The translations under genes were made by a program, and so were the position numbers. Shown in pieces: positions 1-6,139 of a DNA stretch of 6,139 nt. The notes below the pieces were generated by a model, which worked only from the letters and a program-made list of their open reading frames with translations, was not told the origin of the DNA and searched no databases. The stretch is from a bacterium (GTDB lineage Bacteria > Bacteroidota > Bacteroidia > B-17B0 > Aurantibacillaceae): positions 1 through 6,139 of the forward strand of contig DAHXOV010000394.1 in assembly GCA_027364695.1 (NCBI GenBank), in the 5' to 3' direction. Numbering within the stretch: position 1 is the stretch's first letter; every line of letters starts with the position of its first letter.

Positions 1-1146
1 GGATAGTACTATGGATAATAAAGTAATGATAAGCAGAGGGATCTTCCATTCTTTTGGTAGTATGAAGCATCCAAATACCATCAGAAATACCACGATTGCA
101 CCAAGATAAACAGGTCCGCTTGTAAATGGTTGTGGTCCAAAGTAAGCCGACTGGCTCCCCACTATTTCTCGCCTATCAGACGGTATATCTTTTAATGCAT
201 CCGCATCTGCAGCGGCAATAGATTGGGACGCGCCTCCCTTAAAATCGGGGATGATAAAAGAAAAAATCTCTCCAGTGCCATAACTCCATTGAGTAGCATA
301 ATCCTTATCTAATCCTGAAGTTTTAATGGATAAATTGGGTTTTAGGTCAGCATTAATAGTGAGTTCGCTTTTACCCCGAGTAGAAAATTTGCCGTATTCA
401 TAAGTAGTAAGTAAATTGCCCATATTAGGCAGAATACCGATAAGCATAGCTAATCCAAATAAGACAGAGCGAATAATAAATGAATGCAACATTTTGGATT
501 TAAATGCTTCGTATAGCCAAAATAGCCAAAAGATAAAGACCATCATTACAAGGTAATAAGTAATTTGTAAGTGATTAGCATTGATTTCCAATGCCCAAAA
601 TAGAGCAGACATCAAAGTTCCCAACCATTGATTTTGTTTAAATAACATCCAAAGAGAAGCAATAACGAGAGGCATATATCCAATGGCATTGGCTTTTGAA
701 TTGTGCCCTGCTTCTATAATGATTAAAAGATAAGACGATAGTGCATAAGCAATGGCTGCAGAAATGCCCAATAAATAAGGTATTCGTAACACTGACATTA
801 AAATAAAAAAACCTATCCCATATAAAAATAAGTAACCTGATGGGTGCGGTAAAAAGAACTTAAAAAGTTTATCTAAAAATGAAAGCCAATTGCCGCTATA
901 TTCGGTAGATATTTGATATGATGGCATTCCGCCAAACATAGAATTGGTCCATAAGGGCTCTTGATGGTGTTTTTCTCTGTAGTCAATAATCTCCTTACTC
1001 ATTGCTTTATGTCTTAAAATATCGCCTTGATGAAGTACTTTATCCTCAAAATACATGGGCTTGAAATAGAGAACCGTCAATATAAAAAACACAAGGATGG
1101 AGCAGAGCGTTGCCCATTTCCAATTAGCATTGATTTTTTCTAACAT
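1..1146 (-). CDS. YfhO-family multispanning membrane protein, N-terminal part (runs off left edge)
   Basis: The minus-strand frame is open from an ATG at 1146-1144 to base 1 with no stop, giving 382 codons; the C-terminal half lies outside the window. Hydrophobic segments fall at about residues 11-28, 103-121, 124-145, 155-169, 174-190, 195-213, 222-242, 345-363 and 367-382. A large hydrophilic loop (about 245-343) sits between the seventh and eighth. Family-like blocks include GDILRHKAMS (41-50), WTNSMFGGMPSYQIS (66-80), GHNSKANAIGYMP (147-159), NANHLQITYY (189-198) and SAYFGPQPFTSGPVYLGA (333-350). These match what I know of the Bacteroidota YfhO proteins, usually about 800 residues with a GT-C glycosyltransferase-like layout. 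Bacillus YfhO takes part in lipoteichoic acid glycosylation, but a Gram-negative organism has no such polymer, so the substrate is unknown. Other ATGs just upstream are out of frame, and no Shine-Dalgarno is seen. The gene is divergent from the patatin gene. Confidence 0.85.
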   Translation of the reverse strand, partial: MLEKINANWKWATLCSILVFFILTVLYFKPMYFEDKVLHQGDILRHKAMSKEIIDYREKHHQEPLWTNSMFGGMPSYQISTEYSGNWLSFLDKLFKFFLPHPSGYLFLYGIGFFILMSVLRIPYLLGISAAIAYALSSYLLIIIEAGHNSKANAIGYMPLVIASLWMLFKQNQWLGTLMSALFWALEINANHLQITYYLVMMVFIFWLFWLYEAFKSKMLHSFIIRSVLFGLAMLIGILPNMGNLLTTYEYGKFSTRGKSELTINADLKPNLSIKTSGLDKDYATQWSYGTGEIFSFIIPDFKGGASQSIAAADADALKDIPSDRREIVGSQSAYFGPQPFTSGPVYLGAIVVFLMVFGCFILPKEWKIPLLIITLLSIVLS

Positions 1147-1263
1147 AAAACATAAAATTTTGAACAAAGAAAAGCAATTTCAAACGAATATAGAAAAGAT
1201 AAATTTTATACTAACCATGAAGTAAATTTATCGTAAAAACATACAACAAGATAATGCAATGCT
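1147..1263. other. Divergent intergenic region between the YfhO-family and patatin genes
   Basis: This 117-bp, very AT-rich gap must hold the 5' signals of both flanking genes, which are transcribed away from each other. I found no full Bacteroidota promoter (TTG or TTTG, about 20 bp, TAnnTTTG) on either strand. The nearest -7-like octamers are TAAATTTT at 1200-1207 and TAAATTTA at 1223-1230, each one mismatch from TAnnTTTG and neither with a well-placed -33 element. No Shine-Dalgarno precedes either start. The two octamers overlap the arms of an inverted repeat listed separately. Confidence 0.6.
1198..1232. repeat. 9-bp inverted repeat in the divergent intergenic region
   Basis: GATAAATTT at 1198-1206 is perfectly complementary to AAATTTATC at 1224-1232, with a 17-base spacer (1207-1223). 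The symmetry stops at both ends of the arms. Lying between two divergent genes, it could be an operator for a dimeric regulator or a weak hairpin. There is no G/C-rich stem and no T-run, so it is not a standard terminator. Each arm contains the self-complementary hexamer AAATTT, which makes a chance match in AT-rich DNA more likely. Confidence 0.35.
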
Positions 1264-2265
1264 ATGAAAAAAATTGACTTAGCTCTTCAGGGAGGGGGTG
1301 CACATGGGGCTTTTACATGGGGCGTGATAGATAGGTTGTTAGACGAAGAGGATTTACAGATAGAGGGGATATGTGGTACGAGTGCAGGCGCAATGAATGC
1401 AGTTATCTCGCTTTATGGTTTATGCAAAGGAGGCAGGAATTTAGCCAAGCATTTGCTGGTAAAATTTTGGTACAAAGTATCTTTGGTAGGACAATGGTTC
1501 ATGCTTCAGCCCACGCTTGCAGACAATTTTGCAAGTCAAGGGAATTTAAGTTTTTCTCCTATTTACAGGGCATTTGAGTTGATTACAGAAAACCTTTCTC
1601 CATTTCAATTTAATCCACTTAATTACAATCCGCTTGAAAAGATACTAACGACACTGGTCAATTTTGAGGAATTACAAAAGTTAAAGCCGCAAAAGCTTTT
1701 TGTATGTGCTACGAATGTGAAAACAGGGCTTCCAAAAATTTTTAACGCAGAAGAATTGACGGTGAAGAGCGTTTTGGCGTCGGCGTGCCTACCTTATTTA
1801 TTTAAACCCGTTGAAATTGATGGAGAATATTATTGGGATGGTGGTTATATGGGTAATCCACCATTAGACCCGCTCATCAAAAACACACCGCAGGCAGATG
1901 ATATTTTGATTGTGCAAGTGAATCCATTTAGCATTCAAAAAACTCCAACTTCTATTGAAGAAATAAAAGACAGAATCAATGAAATTAGTTTTAATTCTGC
2001 TTTGATGCACGAATTTAAAGCAATTAAATTTAGAAATGAGTTGATAGAACAAGGGGTAAATTTGAATGGCAAATTAAAGAAGATATTTTTACATCAAATT
2101 TTAGCAGACGAATACTTACAAGATTTAAATTTGTCAAGTAAGTTCAACACTTCATGGCAATTTTTGAATAAGTTGAAAGAAAAAGGACATAAGGCCTGCG
2201 ATATATGGTTAAAGAGTAATTCCGATAAAATAGGGAAAGAAGATACTATTAAGTTTCCTTTTTAG
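1264..2265 (+). CDS. Patatin-like phospholipase family protein (serine acyl hydrolase)
   Basis: This 333-residue protein is a probable cytoplasmic or membrane-associated lipid acyl hydrolase using a Ser-Asp dyad. The glycine-rich oxyanion-hole loop GGGAHGAF is at residues 10-17. The nucleophile elbow GTSAG at 38-42 has Ser40 as the predicted nucleophile. The DGG motif at 192-194, inside YYWDGGYMGNPP, supplies the predicted catalytic Asp192. Further family-like blocks are LASACLPYLF (171-180) and NEISFNSALM (239-248). All expected catalytic elements are present and the gene is full length for this single-domain type. It has no signal peptide, transmembrane segment or extra domain. The substrate (phospholipid, lysophospholipid or other acyl ester) cannot be read from the sequence. 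ATGs at 1254 and 1259 are out of frame, and the chosen start puts the first beta strand (KKIDLALQGGG) at the N-terminus as in relatives. No Shine-Dalgarno is seen. The gene appears monocistronic, with a 135-bp gap to rbfA. From memory, this subfamily is best known from Proteobacteria. Confidence 0.92.
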   Translation: MKKIDLALQGGGAHGAFTWGVIDRLLDEEDLQIEGICGTSAGAMNAVISLYGLCKGGRNLAKHLLVKFWYKVSLVGQWFMLQPTLADNFASQGNLSFSPIYRAFELITENLSPFQFNPLNYNPLEKILTTLVNFEELQKLKPQKLFVCATNVKTGLPKIFNAEELTVKSVLASACLPYLFKPVEIDGEYYWDGGYMGNPPLDPLIKNTPQADDILIVQVNPFSIQKTPTSIEEIKDRINEISFNSALMHEFKAIKFRNELIEQGVNLNGKLKKIFLHQILADEYLQDLNLSSKFNTSWQFLNKLKEKGHKACDIWLKSNSDKIGKEDTIKFPF

Positions 2266-2330
2266 ATTCAATGGCTTGGTCGTTCTTTGTTTAGTACAAG
2301 ATCCTCAATGGTTTTAAATGGAGGTGATAT

Positions 2331-2338
2331 TATTTTTG
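2331..2338 (+). promoter_or_regulatory. Candidate Bacteroidota -7 promoter element for rbfA and the permease
   Basis: TATTTTTG fits the Bacteroidota sigma consensus TAnnTTTG exactly and is followed by CGGC, a common context for such elements. It lies 62 bases before the rbfA ATG, in the 135-bp gap after the patatin gene, so transcription would start near 2343-2346 and leave a leader of about 55 nt. A good -33 TTTG or TTG about 20 bp upstream is missing; the nearest T-rich stretch, TTTT at 2312-2315, is too close. The octamer alone is not proof: another exact match lies by chance inside the helicase gene (minus strand, 5260-5267). Confidence 0.5.
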
Positions 2339-2400
2339 CGGCACTCATTTTAAGCGATGTAGAAAAATTCCTGTAAATTTGCTGAAAGTAAATATAAATT

Positions 2401-2745
2401 ATGGAAAGTATTAAGCAAAAAAAAGTAGCGGAACTTGTTCATGGAGTCTTGGCAGATTATTTTTTATTTCATTCTTCTGTTGATTATATGGGTGCATTTA
2501 TTAATATATCTGAGGTAAGGGTTACGGGAGATTTATCTATTGCAAAGATCTATGTGAGTGTTATGCCTTCTGATAAATATGAGAGGAAAAAAGTATTTCG
2601 ACTGATTGAAGAAAGTAATAAAAAGATAAGAAAATTTGTAGGAGACAGGTTGGCAAAAAAGTTGAGAAAGATTCCCGAATTGAGATTCTACTTTGATGAG
2701 AGTTTGGATATTGCGGAAAGAATAGAAAGCATTTTAAAAAAATAG
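2401..2745 (+). CDS. rbfA: 30S ribosome-binding factor RbfA
   Basis: The 114-residue protein is the cytoplasmic assembly factor that binds the immature 30S subunit near the 16S rRNA 5' end and helps late maturation, including cold adaptation in other bacteria. The N-terminal helix (KQKKVAELVHGVLADYF, 5-21) is typical. So are the central strands, with SEVRVTGDLSIAKIYVSV at 37-54, and the C-terminal signature IPELRFYFDESLDIAERI at 91-108, together forming the single KH-like fold. Length is normal and no C-terminal extension is present. At residues 72-74, where many bacterial RbfA proteins carry an Ala-x-Gly helix kink, this one reads Ser-Asn-Lys. A candidate promoter lies 62 bases upstream. The stop is 6 nt before the GTG of the permease gene, in the same frame, so the two genes are very probably one transcript with coupled translation. 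Confidence 0.96.
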   Translation: MESIKQKKVAELVHGVLADYFLFHSSVDYMGAFINISEVRVTGDLSIAKIYVSVMPSDKYERKKVFRLIEESNKKIRKFVGDRLAKKLRKIPELRFYFDESLDIAERIESILKK

Positions 2746-2751
2746 TTCATT

Positions 2752-3969
2752 GTGAGGATCATACTATTATTAGCCACGAGATATTTATTTTCTAAGAAAT
2801 CTAATAATATAATAAACTTGATTAGTTGGATTAGTTTAATTGCCATATCATTCACCACTGCTACATTTATTATTATTATATCTATCATGAATGGGTTTAC
2901 AGGAGTAGTAAGCGATTTGTATAATTCTGTAGAGCCCGACTTGAAAATAACCCCGGCTGTGGGGAAATATTTTAAAGCAGATTTGATTTTGAAGAATATA
3001 TCACAGCATAACAATGTAAAGTGTGTTTCAAAGTCCTTGTCTAACCAGTCGCTGATAAAGTATCAGGGAAAGCAAATTTTGGTGAGTGTAAAAGGAGTAG
3101 ATAGTATTTTTAATAAAGTGACCAGTGTAAGTTCAATAGTCCGCGATGGGAAGTGGATATTAAGAGATAAAGACCTTTATTATGTTATAGTCGGACAGGG
3201 TGTAGCTAATCAATTAGATCTAAATATCAACAATCAATTTAAGCCCATCGTATTTTATAGCCCCAAAAGAGTTAAGAATACAGGGATGTCTATAGATGTG
3301 ATAAATGAAAAGTTGGCGTATGTGTCAGGTATTTTTTCATTGAATGATGATCTTGATTATAAATATATTTTTTGTGATTTAAATTTTGCACAACAGTTAT
3401 TTGATGTAGAAGACCTGGTGAGTTCATTAGAAATTGCTCTTATAAAGAAAGAAAGAATGGAGCATACACAGATAGAATTACAAAATATATTAGGGAACAA
3501 TTTTATAGTGAAAAACAGGCAGCAATTGAATGAAGTATTATTTAAAACATTACAAACAGAAAAACTATGGACATTTATTATTCTAAGTTTTATTTTAATC
3601 ATTGCTACATTTAGTATCATCAGCGCACTGACAATGTTAGTCATAGAGAAGCAAAAAGATATTCAGACCTTATATGCCCTGGGTGCAAACAAACAAATGA
3701 TAGAAAGTATTTTCATGGCAGAGGGCTTCTTAATTACTTTTGGTGGAGCTTTTATAGGGTTGATATTGGGTATTTTGGTGTGTTGGGTACAAATTGAATT
3801 TCATCTCATTACATTCAATGAAAATTCTATATTGCCTTATTATCCAGTGGAATTGGAGGCAGGTGATATTTTTATGGTAATGGCGGTCTTGCTTGTCATT
3901 GGCTTTTGGGCAGCCATTTATCCTGTACGTTTATTTACTAAGCAAGTGCGATGGAGGGCGGGGCATTAG
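2752..3969 (+). CDS. FtsX/LolC/E-type ABC transporter permease
   Basis: This 405-residue inner-membrane protein has the four-helix layout of the MacB/LolC/E permease class. TM1 is at about 24-46, followed by a large periplasmic core domain at about 47-270. TM2 (273-298), TM3 (324-347) and TM4 (372-394) form the FtsX domain. The cytoplasmic loop EKQKDIQTLYALGA (299-312) corresponds to the coupling helix that contacts the ATPase. The N-terminus, with ATRYLFSKKS at 8-17, matches lipoprotein-releasing permeases, supporting a role in extracting lipoproteins from the inner membrane towards the outer membrane. The exact substrate is not shown by the sequence. The GTG at 2752 is preferred because it begins this conserved N-terminus; the next in-frame ATGs fall at or after TM1 and would remove it. 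There is no Shine-Dalgarno, and initiation probably relies on ribosomes finishing rbfA 6 nt upstream. No ATPase (LolD-like) gene is present here. The next gene is convergent. Confidence 0.9.
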   Translation: MRIILLLATRYLFSKKSNNIINLISWISLIAISFTTATFIIIISIMNGFTGVVSDLYNSVEPDLKITPAVGKYFKADLILKNISQHNNVKCVSKSLSNQSLIKYQGKQILVSVKGVDSIFNKVTSVSSIVRDGKWILRDKDLYYVIVGQGVANQLDLNINNQFKPIVFYSPKRVKNTGMSIDVINEKLAYVSGIFSLNDDLDYKYIFCDLNFAQQLFDVEDLVSSLEIALIKKERMEHTQIELQNILGNNFIVKNRQQLNEVLFKTLQTEKLWTFIILSFILIIATFSIISALTMLVIEKQKDIQTLYALGANKQMIESIFMAEGFLITFGGAFIGLILGILVCWVQIEFHLITFNENSILPYYPVELEAGDIFMVMAVLLVIGFWAAIYPVRLFTKQVRWRAGH

Positions 3970-4042
3970 CGTATTTTAAATAAGAAGCCAGTTTAACCAT
4001 TCAAACCAGTGTAACAAAATATTTTTAGCTTTATTTCTTTCA
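3970..4042. other. Convergent intergenic region without a clear terminator
   Basis: Both the permease and the helicase genes end here, so a shared bidirectional terminator would be expected. The 73 bases are AT-rich. I see only GTTT/AAAC pairing (3991-3994 with 4002-4006) and a 10-bp palindrome AAAATATTTT near 4016-4025, neither forming a G/C-rich stem followed by a T-run. Termination may be Rho-dependent or the transcripts may overlap. The gap also contains the direct repeat listed separately. Confidence 0.5.
3988..4015. repeat. Imperfect 10-bp direct repeat CCAGT(T/G)TAAC
   Basis: CCAGTTTAAC at 3988-3997 recurs as CCAGTGTAAC at 4006-4015, a single mismatch, with starts 18 bp apart. The bases that follow each copy (CATTCAAA and AAAATATT) share little, so this is not a clean tandem duplication. 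It sits in the 3' convergent gap, where no promoter or operator is expected. No function is assigned and it may be chance. Confidence 0.3.
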
Positions 4043-6139
4043 TTACAGTTTTTCCAGTTTGGCAAATTTGAGGAGTAAAATTTTTTGCCCATTGATATCA
4101 AAATAAACTATTGCCTTGCTATTAGGCCATTCTCCTGATACATCAAGAATAGTCCCTTTGCCAAATTTATCGTGATATACTAAATCGCCTTTTTGTAAAT
4201 CTTTGTTTTGTACAGCATTTGAATGATCATTTTTTTTAGTACTTGTATTTATATGGACTAAATTTTTTTTAATGATAGTTTTAGCTAATTCCTCTGTGTA
4301 ATTACCAGAGGGCTTGTGATTGTTATCAAAATCGCCATAGTATTTTGTCTTTGAGTAACGGTCTGTGTCCCCTAAATTTATGAATTCATCGGGTAACTCT
4401 TCGATAAATCTACTAGGGCTGGAAAAATTAGACATACCGCGTATAAATCTTCTTTGAGCATAAGAGAGATATACTTTCTTTTTTGACCTTGTAATAGCCA
4501 CGTAAAACAACCTTCTTTCTTCTTCCATGCCGTTTTCAAATATGGTTCTGCTAGATGGAAACAAGCCTTCTTCTAAGCCAGCGATAAATACATAAGGAAA
4601 TTCTAATCCTTTGGATAGATGAATGGTCATAAGAACCACTCTGGGCGAAGTGTCAGTAGCATTTCTTTCATCTTGGGAGGTGAGCAGACTAACTTCTCTC
4701 ATAAATTCATCTAAAGTGCGGTACGCAGGTAATTCTGAATAGTCAATAGAATCTTCTTCAGGGAGCGTTCTTTCTGAATTTGAAAACTGTTCTATTGCAT
4801 TCATCAACTCTTTAATGTTCAGTATTCTTTCTTTGTTTTCTTCTGTCAAGTTGGCTTCATAATGTTTTATTATATCTGAAAATTGTAGTATTTCATTCGC
4901 TAAGGTATAGGCATCGTATTGAGTGAGGATATTTCTAAAATTAAGGACACCGGTTACAAACTTTTCAAAAGTAGATAGCTGTTTTTTACTGATGTTGAGA
5001 TCTTCCTGTAAAATTTTGATGTTTTGAAGCAGTTCAAAAAAACTAATATCATTGTCGTAAGCATAACTTTTAATTTTTTCAATGCTAAGGTCGCCGATAC
5101 CTCGTGTAGGAAAATTAATAATTCTAATCAAAGCCTCTTCATCCTTAGGATTGATAACTACACGAAAGTAAGCAAGAACATCTTTCACTTCTTTTCTTTG
5201 ATAAAAGGACATTCCGCCGTATATTTTATAAGGTATCTGATGTTTTCTGAAGACATCTTCAAATATACGAGATTGGGCATTGGTACGATACAATATGGCT
5301 AGATCAGAATAGGGAATTTCATTGTTTCGTAATTGTATAATTTCTTTCGCAATGCTCTGTGCTTCATCGGTTTCATCAAAACAAGCAGAGAGCAGAATGG
5401 GTTCTCCTTTTGGATTGTGCGTATAAACTTTTTTTGGTATTTGATGTTTGTTTTTTTTAATGATGTGGTTAGATACTTCTACGATATATTGTGTGCTTCG
5501 GTAATTCTCTTCTAATTTAATAAGTTGATGGTGAGGGAAATCTTGTCTAAAATTCTTAATGATATTATCAATGTCAGCTCCCCTGAAACTATAAATACTT
5601 TGGGCATCATCACCCACTACACAAACATTTTGATGATTTTTTGCTAACTGTTTAATGGATAAATATTGCGCAAAATTAGTGTCTTGAAATTCATCTACTA
5701 AGATATATTGGAATAAATTTTGATATTTAGTGAGTATTTCAGGGAAGTCGCGAAACAGAATGTTAGTATAATATAATAAATCATCAAAATCCATGGCGTT
5801 ATTTTTGCGCAATTGTTTTTGATAGGCTTTATAGATGTCTAAAAAATACTCTCTTTTTTTATATCGGTCTTCTGAAATCAACTGCGGCATAGTTTCATAA
5901 CTAGTAGGAGATATGAGATTGTTTTTCAAGCTAGAAATGCGATTCAATAGATAGCTTGGCTTATAAGTATTTTTTTCATCCAGGTTCATTTTTCTGATAA
6001 TGCTTGTTAGAATTCTGATGCTGTCTTCTGTATCGTAAATGGTAAATGTGGAAGCGTATCCGAGAAAGTCTGCCTCCCTGCGAAGTATTTTAGCAAACAC
6101 AGAATGAAAAGTCCCCATCCATACTTGTCGGGCATAAGC
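4043..6139 (-). CDS. uvrD: UvrD/PcrA superfamily 1A DNA helicase, 5' end beyond right edge
   Basis: This ATP-driven 3'-5' DNA translocase and helicase belongs to the UvrD/PcrA/Rep group, acting in excision repair and replication-fork maintenance. The frame stays open to the right edge: seven further codons (AYARQVW) precede the ATG at 6118. That Met lies inside the conserved WMGTFHS block (motif Ib), so it is not the start. About 85 residues with the Q motif, Walker A and motif Ia lie outside. Visible elements, in order along the protein, are motif II VDEFQDTN (Walker B, 5675-5698), motif III GDDAQSIYSFRG (5579-5614), motif IV NYRST (5492-5506), YRTNAQSR and YGGMSFYQRKE. These are followed by motif V TIHLSKGLEF (4598-4627) and motif VI EEERRLFYVAITR (4487-4525). 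After a polar linker comes a C-terminal Tudor-like domain (4046-4192, GDLVYHDKFGKGTI to LLLKFAKLEKL), which in PcrA and UvrD contacts RNA polymerase. All 698 codons in the window are uninterrupted. A PcrA label would be equally valid. Confidence 0.95.
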   Translation of the reverse strand, partial: AYARQVWMGTFHSVFAKILRREADFLGYASTFTIYDTEDSIRILTSIIRKMNLDEKNTYKPSYLLNRISSLKNNLISPTSYETMPQLISEDRYKKREYFLDIYKAYQKQLRKNNAMDFDDLLYYTNILFRDFPEILTKYQNLFQYILVDEFQDTNFAQYLSIKQLAKNHQNVCVVGDDAQSIYSFRGADIDNIIKNFRQDFPHHQLIKLEENYRSTQYIVEVSNHIIKKNKHQIPKKVYTHNPKGEPILLSACFDETDEAQSIAKEIIQLRNNEIPYSDLAILYRTNAQSRIFEDVFRKHQIPYKIYGGMSFYQRKEVKDVLAYFRVVINPKDEEALIRIINFPTRGIGDLSIEKIKSYAYDNDISFFELLQNIKILQEDLNISKKQLSTFEKFVTGVLNFRNILTQYDAYTLANEILQFSDIIKHYEANLTEENKERILNIKELMNAIEQFSNSERTLPEEDSIDYSELPAYRTLDEFMREVSLLTSQDERNATDTSPRVVLMTIHLSKGLEFPYVFIAGLEEGLFPSSRTIFENGMEEERRLFYVAITRSKKKVYLSYAQRRFIRGMSNFSSPSRFIEELPDEFINLGDTDRYSKTKYYGDFDNNHKPSGNYTEELAKTIIKKNLVHINTSTKKNDHSNAVQNKDLQKGDLVYHDKFGKGTILDVSGEWPNSKAIVYFDINGQKILLLKFAKLEKL

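Noticed and set aside
1371..1577. 68-codon plus-strand open frame inside the patatin gene
   Set aside because: It overlaps the catalytic region of a clearly coding gene in another frame, and its translation has no family-like pattern.
1864..2052. 62-codon minus-strand open frame within the patatin gene
   Set aside because: It is antisense to conserved patatin sequence (the NEISFNSALM block) and rich in Phe, Asn and Ile, as expected from reading AT-rich coding DNA backwards.
2733..2739. Slippery heptamer T TTA AAA near the end of rbfA as a programmed frameshift site
   Set aside because: A -1 shift would add only about 18 residues before a stop and would not enter the permease frame. Such heptamers are frequent in AT-rich genes, and no stimulatory structure is evident.
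2688..3014. 108-codon minus-strand open frame across the rbfA-permease junction
   Set aside because: It is antisense to the conserved RbfA C-terminus and permease TM1. Its hydrophobic character is a mirror of the TM1 codons, and no promoter is seen.
3357..3644. 95-codon minus-strand open frame inside the permease gene
   Set aside because: It is the antisense shadow of the periplasmic domain and TM2, with no recognisable domain.
4598..4627. Helicase motif V reads TIHLSKGLEF instead of the more familiar TxHxAKGLEF
   Set aside because: The catalytic context (His, Lys, Gly, Glu) is intact and Ser for Ala is mild. I believe it is common in Bacteroidota versions.
5260..5267. TATATTTG on the minus strand (exact TAnnTTTG) as an internal promoter
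   Set aside because: It lies in the middle of the helicase coding sequence with no gene start downstream, so it is most simply a chance match.
5024..5515. Two plus-strand open frames (92 and 60 codons) inside the helicase gene
   Set aside because: Both are antisense to conserved helicase blocks such as YRTNAQSR and YGGMSFYQRKE. The helicase frame is unbroken here.
6116..6118. ATG at 6118 as the start of the helicase
   Set aside because: The frame continues upstream to the window edge (AYARQVW) and this Met is part of the conserved WMGTFHS block. Starting here would remove Walker A.

Overview
The window looks like ordinary chromosomal DNA from a member of the Bacteroidota. The DNA is clearly AT-rich and no start codon has a convincing Shine-Dalgarno sequence. 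One intergenic region carries a Bacteroidota-type -7 promoter element (TAnnTTTG followed by CGGC). The proteins also resemble Bacteroidota family versions: a long YfhO-type membrane protein, RbfA followed directly by an FtsX-type permease, and a PcrA/UvrD helicase with a C-terminal Tudor-like domain. The class within the phylum cannot be decided from the sequence; a Chitinophagia- or Sphingobacteriia-like origin is only a guess.

Layout from left to right. (1) The 5' part (382 codons) of a YfhO-family multispanning membrane protein is on the minus strand and runs off the left edge. (2) A 117-bp divergent intergenic region contains a 9-bp inverted repeat. (3) A complete patatin-like serine lipid hydrolase is on the plus strand. 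(4) A 135-bp gap contains a candidate promoter. (5) A tight two-gene plus-strand unit follows: rbfA (30S ribosome maturation), then, 6 nt after its stop and in the same frame, an FtsX/LolC/E-type permease with a GTG start. (6) A 73-bp convergent gap has no clear terminator but has an imperfect 10-bp direct repeat. (7) On the minus strand is a UvrD/PcrA superfamily 1A helicase, complete at its C-terminus but missing its first ~85 codons (Q motif and Walker A) beyond the right edge.

How the genes relate: only rbfA and the permease look co-transcribed. The patatin protein, the YfhO protein and the permease all plausibly act on membranes or envelope lipids, but nothing in the sequence ties them into one pathway. 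There is no tRNA, rRNA, CRISPR array, insertion sequence, toxin-antitoxin pair or defence module, and every base over 150 bp from an edge is within or next to a recognisable gene. I found no convincing undescribed system. The findings are modest leads: a patatin subfamily best known to me from Proteobacteria, an in-frame closely coupled rbfA-permease junction, an orphan permease, and small repeats in the intergenic gaps.
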